In this document: positions 1-7,108 of the stretch, piece after piece
How positions within the stretch are numbered: the stretch's first letter is position 1
Layout: the number at the start of each line of letters is the position of its first letter
Origin: Micrococcus sp. 2A
GTDB lineage: Bacteria; Actinomycetota; Actinomycetes; Actinomycetales; Micrococcaceae
Assembly: GCF_039519235.1 (NCBI RefSeq)
Contig: NZ_CP154351.1
Span: forward strand, 372,001-436,000
Reading direction: 5' to 3'
DNA length: 64,000 nucleotides
Position numbers and translations under genes: made by a program
The notes under the pieces: model-generated
What the model was told of the DNA's origin: nothing
What the model saw: only the letters and a program-made list of their open reading frames with translations
Databases searched by the model: none

Positions 1-1107
1 CGTGTTGAAGTGGTTGCCGAACACGAGCGGGGCGCGGTTGCCGTTGAACGCCGACTCGTACACGTACAGGTAGGTCTCCCGCTGGAACCTGCCGAGGCGC
101 TCCTTGTCTGCGGGGACCTCCTTGCCGCCGTTGCCGTCCATCCAGAAGTTGTAGTCCATGGCCAGGACCATGGGGTACTTCTTGCCCTCCTCGGCGAGCA
201 CGGGGGAGTAGACGGTGGGCATGTCGAACTCCCAGATGCCGTCCTTCTGGTAGGGCCAGGCCACCCCGGGCTTGCGCTCCCAGTGCGACGTGTCGTACTC
301 CAGGCCGTGCTCCTTCCAGACCGGCACGAGCGCGTCCCACTCCCCGTCCAGGCAGGGCAGGCGGCCGCCCTTGACGTCCTCCGCCTCGACCTCGAGCTCG
401 GGGAAGTCCTCCCCGTAGCCGTTCACGCGGCGCGGGTCGTCCAGGAACTCGTAGAACGTCCCGATCTCCTGCTCCCACTCGGCGGTGGACCACTTGTTCG
501 CGCCGTACTCCGCCGAGGCACAGAGGTGGCCGCTGTAGTGGGTGCCGATCTCGTGGCCGCGGGCGTGGGCCTCGTTGATGTTCTCCACGCGCTGGGCCAC
601 CTCGGCCTCCGGTCCGCCGAACTCGGTCTGCACCACGCCGGGCTCGTTGCCCGGGGCGCTGTAGATCTCCTTGTTCGCACTGCCCACCAGGTTGATGCCG
701 GACTGGAACACGGTGAACTTGGCGCCGGCCTCGTCCGCGGTCTCCATGAACGACTTCCAGCGGGCGTCCTGGTTGCCGCCGTCGAAGGAGAACAGGACGA
801 ACTGCGGAGGGCGCTCGTCCGCGCCGTATGCGCGCATCGGCACGTCCGGGTTGGACCGGGCCGCCAAGGGGCCCTCGGTCTCCGCCTCCGAGGACGACGC
901 CGCACTCGAGTCCGCGCTCGGCCCCGTGCCGGTCGTCGCCGAGGCGGACGCATCGCCGCCCTGAGCAGCCGGACCGCCGGGTGAGGCGCCGTCGCTCTGG
1001 GGGGCGGAGCAGCCGCTCAGGAGCAGGGCCAGGGCCGCCGTCGCACCCCACACGCGGTGCCGCCGAGACCCGGAGCGCTCGGTGAGGGACGAAGGGGGAA
1101 GGGCCAT
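1..1107 (-). CDS. Secreted lipoprotein, polysaccharide deacetylase (NodB-like) family, 3' end outside window
   Basis: The visible 369 residues start at an ATG at 1107. Arginines and a hydrophobic stretch lead to a lipobox L-S-G-C at residues 30-33, so the protein should be lipid-anchored outside the membrane. A Ser/Ala/Glu-rich linker follows, then the catalytic fold. VLFSFDGG at about 104-111 corresponds to NodB motif 1 and GHEIGTHYSGH at about 184-194 carries the HxxxH metal site. The usual motif 1 is T/SFDDG; here the second Asp is Gly. The family removes acetyl groups from cell-wall polysaccharide, but the altered motif makes activity and substrate uncertain. The gene is divergent from the gene at 1336 and runs off the left edge without a stop. 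Confidence 0.85.
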   Translation of the reverse strand, partial: MALPPSSLTERSGSRRHRVWGATAALALLLSGCSAPQSDGASPGGPAAQGGDASASATTGTGPSADSSAASSSEAETEGPLAARSNPDVPMRAYGADERPPQFVLFSFDGGNQDARWKSFMETADEAGAKFTVFQSGINLVGSANKEIYSAPGNEPGVVQTEFGGPEAEVAQRVENINEAHARGHEIGTHYSGHLCASAEYGANKWSTAEWEQEIGTFYEFLDDPRRVNGYGEDFPELEVEAEDVKGGRLPCLDGEWDALVPVWKEHGLEYDTSHWERKPGVAWPYQKDGIWEFDMPTVYSPVLAEEGKKYPMVLAMDYNFWMDGNGGKEVPADKERLGRFQRETYLYVYESAFNGNRAPLVFGNHFNT

Positions 1108-1335
1108 GGTGATCTCCTGCGTGGTGGCCGGTGCTGCCGGTGGTGTCGTTGCTGTTCGGGGCGGGCGAGGTCGCGCGCGCGGTGCCGCGGCCGTCCAGCG
1201 GCCGCCTGTCCACCCTAGGCACACCCGAGGGCCCCGGCGGGCGATTCCCCGGGAACTGTGACGGAGGTGTGACCCCTCGCCGCGGCGGGCTCTTCGGCCG
1301 CCGGGGCCCCGGAGCGCCGACCTAGACTGACGGGC
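1108..1335. other. Divergent intergenic region
   Basis: These 228 bp separate two divergently transcribed genes and must hold both promoters. I see no convincing -35/-10 pair, hairpin or repeat and no credible small ORF. Confidence 0.4.
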
Positions 1336-2205
1336 ATGGAATACCTCGTTCCCGCCCTGGCCGTGCTGGCGATCGGCGTGCTCACGCTGGCGGTCGGCAA
1401 CCGGATGGCGCGCAGCGCCCACAGCGGGAGGACGGCCGCGCCGGCGTCCACCCAGCGGGCGGAGGCGAGTGAGGCCCGGGCCAGGGAAGCCGTGTCCCTG
1501 CTCGACGAGGGGGGCCACCGCGCCGTCTACGGGCACATCGCCCAGAGCCGCGTCATGGAGGCCATCCGCGCCTACCGGGGCATCACCGGCCGGAGCCTGA
1601 AGGACGCCGTCCTGGACGTGCAGTCCCTGGCCGCCTACCCGCAGGTCTACCCGACGCGCCCGCCCGCAGGGCTCGAGGACATCGACGGCCCGGACGCCTC
1701 GACGCCGTCCGCAGGTGGGGACGAGCCCGTGGTGCCCGAGTCTGCCCCCCAGGAGAGGGGCGGGACGCAGAGGGGTGGGGCACCCCGCCGGGTCGGGGAG
1801 ACCCAGGGCCCGGACAAGGCCGGCGGCGGCGCTGGGTCCCACGCCGCGGCCCCGGGCGCGGCGTCCGGGGCGCCGCGCGAGGCGGACGGCTCCGCCGACG
1901 CCGTCCCGGCACCCGCGGAGGCGTCGGCCGGCGCGGAACCCCTCACGATCCCGACCGAGTGGATGGGCGATCCCGCGCCGGAGGAACAGCCGTTCGAGGT
2001 GGAGGTGCTGCGCGGCGAGGGATCCGTGCGCGTCTCCTCCCGTGACCTCCCGCCGTGGCTGCGCGATCAGCTGGCCGCCATGGTGCGGGATGGGAACCTG
2101 GAGTCCGCGGCCGTGCAGCTGTCCACCCATTCGGAGCTCACAGTCCCGGAGGCGTTCGAGCTCCTGCGCCGCATGCGGGAGCGCCGCGAGGGCCACGGGG
2201 CCTGA
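1336..2205 (+). CDS. Membrane-anchored protein with possible L7/L12-like helical segments, function unknown
   Basis: This 289-residue protein starts at an ATG. Residues 4-22 form one transmembrane helix, followed by a basic turn, so the bulk is probably cytoplasmic. A segment at about 70-100 containing VMEAIRAYRGITGRSL has the spacing of the C-terminal domain of ribosomal protein L7/L12 (I-K-x-x-R-x-I-T-G-x-x-L). A second helical segment at about 242-285 is similar in style. Between them lies a long low-complexity Ala/Gly/Pro/Glu linker. I do not recognise a named family, and the L7/L12 resemblance is judged by eye only. The gene ends just before the hairpin at 2222 and the left boundary of the integrated element. 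Confidence 0.75.
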   Translation: MEYLVPALAVLAIGVLTLAVGNRMARSAHSGRTAAPASTQRAEASEARAREAVSLLDEGGHRAVYGHIAQSRVMEAIRAYRGITGRSLKDAVLDVQSLAAYPQVYPTRPPAGLEDIDGPDASTPSAGGDEPVVPESAPQERGGTQRGGAPRRVGETQGPDKAGGGAGSHAAAPGAASGAPREADGSADAVPAPAEASAGAEPLTIPTEWMGDPAPEEQPFEVEVLRGEGSVRVSSRDLPPWLRDQLAAMVRDGNLESAAVQLSTHSELTVPEAFELLRRMRERREGHGA

Positions 2206-2221
2206 GGGTCCTTCGACGCGA

Positions 2222-2253
2222 AAAGGGCCGGGAACACGCGGTTCCCGGCCCTT
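2222..2253. terminator. Intrinsic terminator beside the left attachment site
   Basis: The hairpin AAAGGGCCGGGAAC / GTTCCCGGCCCTT encloses a short loop. It closely resembles the hairpin at 13084-13115 downstream of tRNA-Ser. It was probably the original tRNA-Ser terminator, now separated from its gene by the insertion. Confidence 0.75.
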
Positions 2254-2272
2254 CCTCGCGGAGACGGGGGGA
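2245..2272. repeat. attL: 28-bp direct repeat of the tRNA-Ser 3' end
   Basis: This stretch matches 13107-13134 at 27 of 28 positions, with one mismatch at 2257/13119. The perfect 15-bp core is GCGGAGACGGGGGGA (2258-2272), which in the right copy is the acceptor and T-arm end of tRNA-Ser. Beyond 2272 the sequence no longer resembles a tRNA. This is the expected footprint of tyrosine-recombinase integration into a tRNA gene. Confidence 0.88.
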
Positions 2273-2322
2273 ATCTCCGTCAATCCCGCGTTGACATGGG
2301 CGTTTGCGAGTAGCTCGGTCCA

Positions 2323-2339
2323 CTAGTCCTCTAGTGGTC
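2323..2339. promoter_or_regulatory. Putative integrase arm-type site, left end
   Basis: CTAGTCCTCTAGTGGTC matches 15 of 17 positions of 12988-13004 at the other end of the element. The left copy sits in a perfect inverted repeat, CCACTAG-TCCT-CTAGTGG (2320-2337). Related short sites near both ends of an integrated element, just inside the core repeats, are what integrase or excisionase arm sites look like. The role is inferred. Confidence 0.4.
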
Positions 2340-2416
2340 CGGTCCACCCGTAAACGAGTGCCCCGGCAGGACGGCAATCCTCCGGGGCACGGACAACACG
2401 AATCGAGCGTGTCGCC

Positions 2417-2545
2417 ATGTCCCAGCCTACCCGCACCCTCCCCCAGCTTCTCCAGCCCGTCGCCCGCGCCGCCACATCGGTGGCGCTCACGGTGGCGGGC
2501 TTTGTCGTGCTGTCTCTGCCGTCCCTCTGGACTGGCCCCATGTGA
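2417..2545 (+). CDS. Possible 42-aa single-pass membrane peptide
   Basis: A short ORF starts with ATG at 2417 and ends with TGA at 2543. It encodes a hydrophilic N-terminus (MSQPTRTLPQ) and one hydrophobic helix of about 20 residues ending in SLWTGPM. A hairpin (CCACCG / CGGTGG, about 2580-2602) follows. The ribosome-binding site is weak. It lies just inside the left end of the element. Small membrane peptides are common in phages and satellites, but I do not recognise this one and it may not be translated. Confidence 0.35.
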   Translation: MSQPTRTLPQLLQPVARAATSVALTVAGFVVLSLPSLWTGPM

Positions 2546-2945
2546 TCCACCGGCCCCCGCACGCGGGGCCGCGTCCTGCCCACCGTCATAACGCCGGTGG
2601 GTGGCACGAGGTCACAGCGTGACTATCCAGGCGGGACAGCCGGCCTACCTGATCCAAAGGCTCCGGCGCAGTCGAAACACCCTCCCCGAACGTCCTGAAC
2701 TGCCAGGGCGAGGAACGGCCACGAGCTCGGCCACGTCCTAGGGCCATAACGGCAGACACCCCGAAACTCGGGGGGTCTAGTCGGCGTGGGCGAATGGCGC
2801 TGAGTGAGGGCGGGGGCGTCGGGAGCTTTGGGGCAGGGGACTTGAACAAGCCCGCCCGTAGGTCCGCTAGTCCCCGCAGGGGACGCCTTAGAGGCAACCA
2901 CCACACCAACCACCGGCCAGCACGGCCACGAACAACGGAGACACC
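2546..2945. other. Gene-poor stretch inside the element
   Basis: Apart from the hairpin near 2580-2602 and a short GC-rich hairpin near 2759-2778, I see no credible gene, tRNA or repeat. It must hold the promoter of the gene at 2946. Confidence 0.4.
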
Positions 2946-3353
2946 ATGAACACCCAGCAGCAGACCGCCACCGTTCCCACCGGCTTCCGCGTCGAGGTCG
3001 ATACCCAGGGCGACGACACGATCACCACCATTGCCGGCCCCAGCTCCGGCGGGGTGACCACCTTCATTGACGAGCGCGACGGCTCCGTGGTCCTGGCCGT
3101 GGACGGCTACGACAAAGACCTGTCCACCGGACTGGACCTGACTTATGAGGACGCCCGCCGTCTGGCCCGCGATCTGTCCGCCGTGGTCGAGCGTCTGGAC
3201 GACTTGCAGCGCCCCGAGGTCGAGCGGATCGCCCGCGAGCTGCACGCGCGTGGCAAGCGGGCCACCGTGGACGAGCTGGGGCAGCGTGCCCATGACGCCG
3301 GGGTGAGTGTCGTCGCCGTGATGTCCGCGTATCAGGCTCTCGCGCGCGCCTGA
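2946..3353 (+). CDS. 135-aa element protein of unknown function
   Basis: The ATG at 2946 is preceded by ACGGAGACACC, a usable ribosome-binding site. The N-terminal half looks like beta strands (TVPTGFRVEVDTQGDDTITT, then SVVLAVDGYDKDL). The C-terminal half is helical, with DARRLARDLSAVVERLDDL and an HTH-like end (RATVDELGQRAHDAGVSVVA). I do not recognise a family. It is one of only two candidate rightward genes in the element and is followed by two strong hairpins, so it is probably its own transcription unit, as cargo or regulatory genes often are in satellites. Confidence 0.7.
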   Translation: MNTQQQTATVPTGFRVEVDTQGDDTITTIAGPSSGGVTTFIDERDGSVVLAVDGYDKDLSTGLDLTYEDARRLARDLSAVVERLDDLQRPEVERIARELHARGKRATVDELGQRAHDAGVSVVAVMSAYQALARA

Positions 3354-3358
3354 CCGGC

Positions 3359-3385
3359 GGGGGTACCCACTGAGCGGGTACCCCC
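3359..3385. terminator. Hairpin after the 135-aa gene
   Basis: The perfect 10-bp stem GGGGGTACCC / GGGTACCCCC has a 7-nt loop and starts 6 nt after the stop at 3351-3353. Confidence 0.7.
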
Positions 3386-3397
3386 GGAAACACGAAA

Positions 3398-3434
3398 CGG
3401 CCCCGACTCTCCCACCGCGGGAGGGCCGGGGCCG
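3398..3434. terminator. Second GC-rich hairpin, probably bidirectional
   Basis: CGGCCCCG / CGGGGCCG arms enclose a further CTCTCCC / GGGAGG stem. It follows the hairpin at 3359 and probably completes termination of the rightward gene. It also lies within the reading frame of the leftward HTH remnant. Confidence 0.6.
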
Positions 3435-3752
3435 TCGTCGCCGGCAGGTTCCGGGGCAGGGGCAGGTGGTACCTCGGGTACCACCTCGGCAGGCTCCGGG
3501 GTGGGGGCAGGTGAGGTGATCAGCCCCTGATCACCTGCTCGCTTGTCGGCGACAACCTGCGGCTGACTCACCCCCACCACCGGCGCAATCGCCCGGGTGG
3601 ACATGCCGGCGGCAGAGAGCTGCGCGACGACGGCGGGCGAGGTTCGCATGGGCGCAGGTTCGGCGCTCAGCGCCGACCCTCCGTGCCGATGACGTGAGCA
3701 GTAGTCACGTCGGCAGGGTACGGATAGTGCTCGCGCCCCTGGAACGACAAAA

Positions 3753-3784
3753 GGCCCCGGCCTCCCACGATGGGGGCCGGGGCC
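3753..3784. terminator. Terminator downstream of the acetyltransferase gene
   Basis: Ten-bp arms GGCCCCGGCC / GGCCGGGGCC lie 68 nt beyond the stop of the leftward gene ending at 3852. Confidence 0.7.
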
Positions 3785-3851
3785 ATTTGCTCGTCTAACA
3801 ACCGTAGGGATCAGAGGGCGCATGTAGCACTCGGGCTGCTCACCCTTGCGG

Positions 3852-4451
3852 CTAAGAACCCCGGGAGCCCGAAATCACCCAATATGAACAATCCGGCTGA
3901 CTGGGGACCCGGCCGGTCCTTTTCCAGCCATTCTTATGCAAGAGGGCTTGGCATTCAATATTGTTATTATGGACCACGGAAGTAACAATCAAGGTTGAGG
4001 CGCCTAATGCGCGCGCAGTCGAGCCACACGCTTGTATAGCGTGGGTCACCATTGCCGTACCTACTCCCTGGCGAGCCATGCGCCGATCCACCCCCAATAG
4101 GTCAAGGCTGGCCCTTAAAGTGTCCCCATCGATCTGACAGCAATCGTTCCAGACCACTACGCCTGCAATGGAAGCGCATTCTCCAATCCTTGCGGCCTGA
4201 GGGAGATCAATAGCCAGGTAGGCATAGGAGGGAGGAGTGAAGGGCACTCGCAAGTCCCGGATGACGCCTTGCACCAGCGAATGCCAAGCGCCAGAGTCGG
4301 AGGACCATTGAATTCGTCCGTCAACTCGGGTCGCAAAGGGGGTCTTCTTCAATTGGCGAAGAGGGAGCGCCGCGCAATTGAATGTTTGAAGACACGCGCG
4401 ATGCTGAAAGCCCGCTTCTCCAAAACCAAGCGCTCCGGGGACTAAGGGCAT
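3852..4451 (-). CDS. GNAT-family N-acetyltransferase, low-GC cargo gene
   Basis: The protein is about 199 residues from the ATG at 4451. The in-frame region extends upstream to 4532, so the start is uncertain and no clear ribosome-binding site is seen. The C-terminal half has GNAT features: a beta strand LDLLGVDRRM followed by the acetyl-CoA loop RQGVGTAM, a long helix, and the strand ASTLIVTSVVHNNN before the final LLHKNGWKRTG. The family transfers acetyl groups to amines of small molecules, proteins or aminoacyl-tRNA. Base composition is clearly lower in GC than the rest of the window, so it was probably acquired separately. It could be a resistance enzyme or a TacT-like toxin; no antitoxin-like partner is visible. 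Confidence 0.65.
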   Translation of the reverse strand: MPLVPGALGFGEAGFQHRACLQTFNCAALPLRQLKKTPFATRVDGRIQWSSDSGAWHSLVQGVIRDLRVPFTPPSYAYLAIDLPQAARIGECASIAGVVVWNDCCQIDGDTLRASLDLLGVDRRMARQGVGTAMVTHAIQACGSTARALGASTLIVTSVVHNNNIECQALLHKNGWKRTGRVPSQPDCSYWVISGSRGS

Positions 4452-4717
4452 GCGTAAATCAGAACGTAAATGTGGGCTCGACCTCGGTGGAGCGCTCAAT
4501 ATGTTCCGGGTGCAAAACCAGGGACCGCACATGCGTCAGATAGAGGTGGGAGAGTCCCTGCGGCTGGCGGTCATCGTTTCGAGGCTCTGGGGAGGAGGGA
4601 AGCCACTCGCGGTAAGTCGGACGAGAATCTCGCTCCCAGGCCTGCCGGCTCTCTGCGACATGTGCGGACATTTTCTCGTTCCTCCTCTACCGATCCAGCG
4701 TTCGAGCTCGCATGCTC

Positions 4718-4763
4718 GTAGTGCGAGCCGTCGTACAACGGGTAGTACGAGCCGTTGTACAAC
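4718..4763. repeat. Two 22-bp direct repeats
   Basis: GTAGTGCGAGCCGTCGTACAAC (4718-4739) and its near-copy (4742-4763) differ at two positions and start 24 bp apart. A more degenerate partial copy follows near 4766. They lie next to the 10-bp tandem repeats and could bind the same protein. Confidence 0.75.
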
Positions 4764-4780
4764 ACGTAGGACGAATGTAC

Positions 4781-4838
4781 TACACACGCGACTGCACGCG
4801 ACTGCACACGACTGCACACGACTGCACACGACTGCTCG
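4781..4838. repeat. Tandem 10-bp repeats (ACTGCACRCG)
   Basis: Four consecutive copies of ACTGCACRCG occupy 4791-4830, with degenerate units on each side (4781-4790 and 4831-4838). A 10-bp period is one helical turn, so a protein could bind every copy on the same face. Such arrays occur at replication origins, operators and packaging or partition sites. Confidence 0.8.
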
Positions 4839-4977
4839 TCTCCGTTCGGCCCGGGCCCTGAGGTATGGACTCCCCACTCAACGGCCAGCCCGCGGCGCCG
4901 CCCACCCATCCCCCCTCCGCGTGGGCCGCGCCAGACGCCCCCAGCGATCCCGTTTCATGCTGGGGGCGCCGTCGCAC

Positions 4978-5433
4978 CTACTGCCGACCGTTGCTCGTGG
5001 TCCGCAGCCCGGCATACGACGCGCGAGCCCGGACCTTCTGCGACTCGTGGGCGCGGTCCATCCCGTCCTGCACGCGCTGCTCCATCTGCACGCCGGTCAA
5101 CGCCTGCACACGCAGGGCCAGCCGGTCGCGTGGAGTGAACGGGAACCGGCCCATGATCGACATGAACCCGTCAATCCGCGTGAGCTTGTTCTCCGTCCAC
5201 ATCTCCTCATACGCCGCAGCCGCCAGCATGAGAACGTCCCACTCCGTCGCGGTCAGCTCGGGCGCGATGGAGGACTCCCCCAGACGCTCCCAGAAACGCA
5301 GCGTGGCCGCGCTCCAGGGCCGATCACGCGGCGGGAGGTCCGGCTGAACGGCCGGGATGATCTCCATCTCGCGGAACTCCGGTCCCGGCCGCTGGCGGGA
5401 TCGGCGGTTCTGCGGTTTCGGGTAGTTAGGCAT
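4978..5433 (-). CDS. Phage terminase small subunit (TerS)
   Basis: This is a 151-residue protein. The N-terminus is basic and proline-rich (MPNYPKPQNRRSRQRPGP), as in many actinophage TerS proteins. A helical core follows: TLRFWERLGESSIAP, then TATEWDVLMLAAAAYEEMW, then FPFTPRDRLALRVQ. The tail RARASYAGLR matches the R-x-R-Y-x-G-L ending I know from that group. TerS recognises packaging sites on DNA and loads the large subunit. No large subunit is present in the element, so it would have to redirect the TerL of a helper phage. The start overlaps the stop of the zinc-finger gene by 8 nt, so translation is probably coupled. Family assignment is by eye. Confidence 0.7.
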   Translation of the reverse strand: MPNYPKPQNRRSRQRPGPEFREMEIIPAVQPDLPPRDRPWSAATLRFWERLGESSIAPELTATEWDVLMLAAAAYEEMWTENKLTRIDGFMSIMGRFPFTPRDRLALRVQALTGVQMEQRVQDGMDRAHESQKVRARASYAGLRTTSNGRQ

Positions 5434-5641
5434 TAGTGGTCTCCAATCGGTCGATCCATTCGGTGAGGTAGGCGGCGCGTCGTTCCAGGCCGTCCGCCTG
5501 AGCCCGGGCGCGCTTGACGCGCAGGTGACGTAGGCGGTTGTGGGCCCGGTATCGGCAGGGCGTCGAGCACCAGCGTGGAGGGCGCCCGATGCCGGCCGGA
5601 ATGATGCGGTTTCCGCACATCAAACAGGTCAAATACGTCAT
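5426..5641 (-). CDS. Small zinc-finger protein upstream of terS
   Basis: From the ATG at 5641, preceded by AGGA at suitable spacing, the protein has 71 residues. It begins MTYLTCLMCGNRI and has a second half-site WCSTPCRYRAHNR, giving a CxxC...CxxxC zinc ribbon like small actinophage proteins. The C-terminus is a basic then acidic helix. It overlaps terS by 8 nt. It may help DNA binding or packaging, but that is inferred from position only. Confidence 0.65.
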   Translation of the reverse strand: MTYLTCLMCGNRIIPAGIGRPPRWCSTPCRYRAHNRLRHLRVKRARAQADGLERRAAYLTEWIDRLETTNA

Positions 5642-5749
5642 ATTTACGTGTCCTAGCGAAATGGGCTGAACCCGGCACACAGACAGCCACAGACAGAGGC
5701 GGGGCCCCAGAATGGACCGGGGCAGGGGGGTTGGGCGCCCCAGGGGCAT

Positions 5750-5761
5750 GCATACTTATGC
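5750..5761. promoter_or_regulatory. Short palindrome upstream of the zinc-finger/terS pair
   Basis: GCATA-CT-TATGC is an inverted repeat in an AT-richer patch about 110 bp upstream of the ATG at 5641. It could be an operator for the packaging genes. The half-site GCATAC also occurs near 11677, upstream of the excisionase gene. Confidence 0.3.
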
Positions 5762-5862
5762 AGCAGCGGCCAGCGCCCCTGCGTGCCACCTCTGGCGCGC
5801 GTTCTCCGTGCCGCCGTGGTCTTAGTCGTCTGTCTCGTCTGCGTGCCTCACAGGGCCACACA

Positions 5863-5892
5863 GGGCCGCGTGGTCGAGAGACCACGCGGCCC
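5863..5892. terminator. Terminator after the 399-aa gene
   Basis: A perfect 13-bp stem GGGCCGCGTGGTC / GACCACGCGGCCC has a GAGA loop and lies 17 nt beyond the stop of the leftward gene ending at 5909. It separates the long operon from the zinc-finger/terS pair. Confidence 0.8.
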
Positions 5893-5908
5893 CATGCAAC
5901 GGGTGGGA

Positions 5909-7108
5909 TCAGTCGTTGACCAGGCCGGGATGCTGGGCCAGGCGGGCGGCCTGACGGTTCGCCTCGGCGGCGTCGGCCACCTGGGCGACGTCCTCGGCGG
6001 GCGTGGCGTCCCAGTCCGGGCGGACGTAGGTGAGGTTCACCAGCGCCGTGAGGTCCACGTCATCGGGAAGCGGCGTCTTGTTGATGTCGCCCTGGACCAC
6101 CAGACCGCGCCGGTCCTTCCAGTTCCGCACGTCAAGGGCCTCGGAGTACGCCCGGTGCAGCATGTGCAGCTGGTCGAAGTCCGGGACGAAGAACTCGAGT
6201 CGCCCGGCCCACTTCTTCAGCCATGCGGCCCGGGCGGGGATGGTCTTGCACTCGGCCGGGAAGCCGTCTGCGGTGATGGAACCGAACAGCGGGTCGGGAG
6301 CGTTGTCGAAGAACTCTTCCGCGCCCGGCGCGAACCGGCGCACATGGTTGCGGGTGGCGTCCTTGTTCAGCAGCGTGATGCCGTTGCGGCGGTTGCTCAG
6401 CCATGTCGCGTCCAGGTGGAGCGCGTCACGGAACTGCCCCGTGCTGCTTACGCCCATGTCCGTTCCGCCGCCCACCTCGCGCGCGGCGATGTTCCGCACG
6501 GCGACGGCCTGAGCACGACGGAGCGCAGAGTAGGCGTCCACGACGGCGCGGGCCTTGCCGAACCGTTCCACCATCTCCGGGCCAGAGTTCAGCACGGCCT
6601 CGGCAGAGGCGGGCATGCCGGCCAGGTCGAGGGCCTGGGCGGCGGCCAGGATGGAGGGCAGCGTCTGGGCCAGGTAGTCCAGCGTGAGCCGTCCGGCGTC
6701 GGCGCGCAGTGCGATGCGCCGTTCAGGGTCCACAGGGCGGGTGCGGTCCGTGAGAGCACGGACCACGCGCAGACGCTTGTTGTCCCGCTCGGTCCATTCG
6801 ACGTGCTCACGGATGACGGCTTCGAACGCGTCCCAGTCGCCGGACACGCGGGCGTCCTCATAGGCGGCCGTCACGTCCGGCTCGGGATCGGTGGCGCTCA
6901 TGTGGGCCTTGCGCGCGAGCCGGTGCATGGCCTCGGCGGCCTCCTGGTCGCGGCGTTCCTCGGCGCCGTGCTCATGGACGGCGCCAGCGATGTCCTCGGC
7001 GGTGGGGAACTCGGGGGCGGTCTTGGTGGTGCGCTTGGTGCGCGTGGTGGTGGTCAACGTGTCCTCCTCGGACGTCGGGGTGATGGTGGTCGGGCGGTCG
7101 GGGCTCAT
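5909..7108 (-). CDS. 399-aa element protein of unknown function
   Basis: The ATG at 7108 overlaps the previous stop (ATGA), which fixes the start. The N-terminal 60 residues are Thr/Pro-rich and disordered. A long helical region follows (roughly 45-190, including EERRDQEAAEAMHRLARKAH and ERRIALRADAGRLTLDYLAQ). The rest is mixed alpha/beta with several aromatic patches (LEFFVPDFDQLHMLHRAYSE). I cannot assign a family. It is the last gene of the long leftward operon and the largest after rep. Candidate roles are a structural or capsid-associated protein, or an effector acting on a helper phage; neither is shown by the sequence. Confidence 0.75.
   Translation of the reverse strand: MSPDRPTTITPTSEEDTLTTTTRTKRTTKTAPEFPTAEDIAGAVHEHGAEERRDQEAAEAMHRLARKAHMSATDPEPDVTAAYEDARVSGDWDAFEAVIREHVEWTERDNKRLRVVRALTDRTRPVDPERRIALRADAGRLTLDYLAQTLPSILAAAQALDLAGMPASAEAVLNSGPEMVERFGKARAVVDAYSALRRAQAVAVRNIAAREVGGGTDMGVSSTGQFRDALHLDATWLSNRRNGITLLNKDATRNHVRRFAPGAEEFFDNAPDPLFGSITADGFPAECKTIPARAAWLKKWAGRLEFFVPDFDQLHMLHRAYSEALDVRNWKDRRGLVVQGDINKTPLPDDVDLTALVNLTYVRPDWDATPAEDVAQVADAAEANRQAARLAQHPGLVND

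Larger units (their letters stand above)
3332..3649 (-). pseudogene. HTH-containing protein, probably a remnant
   Basis: From the ATG at 3649 this frame gives 105 residues. The start MRTSPAVVAQLSAAG is followed by a clear helix-turn-helix, MSTRAIAPVVGVSQPQVV, a segment I associate with DNA-binding proteins of actinobacterial mobile elements, where it normally follows a longer N-terminal region. A Pro/Ala/Glu-rich tail follows. The last third is encoded by hairpin DNA and overlaps the end of the 135-aa gene, and no good ribosome-binding site precedes the ATG. I read it as the truncated end of a replication or regulatory protein, although a short functional repressor cannot be excluded. Confidence 0.5.
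4452..4977. other. Repeat-containing intergenic region between terS and the acetyltransferase
   Basis: These 526 bp contain no credible gene. Apparent reading frames on the minus strand are artefacts of the tandem repeats at 4718-4838. The region lies beyond the 3' end of terS and should hold the promoter of the acetyltransferase gene. Confidence 0.5.

Noticed and set aside
2586..3293. 235-residue minus-strand frame in the element
   Set aside because: It is antisense to the rightward 135-aa gene with a good start and shows no recognisable domain.
4781..4838. CRISPR array
   Set aside because: The repeats are 10 bp and directly tandem without spacers; no cas genes are present. The same applies to the 57-bp coding repeats at 52972-53090.
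4571..4977. Several minus-strand frames with repeated RVQSCAVV-like peptides
   Set aside because: They are generated by the 10-bp tandem repeats read in three frames and have no ribosome-binding sites or domains.
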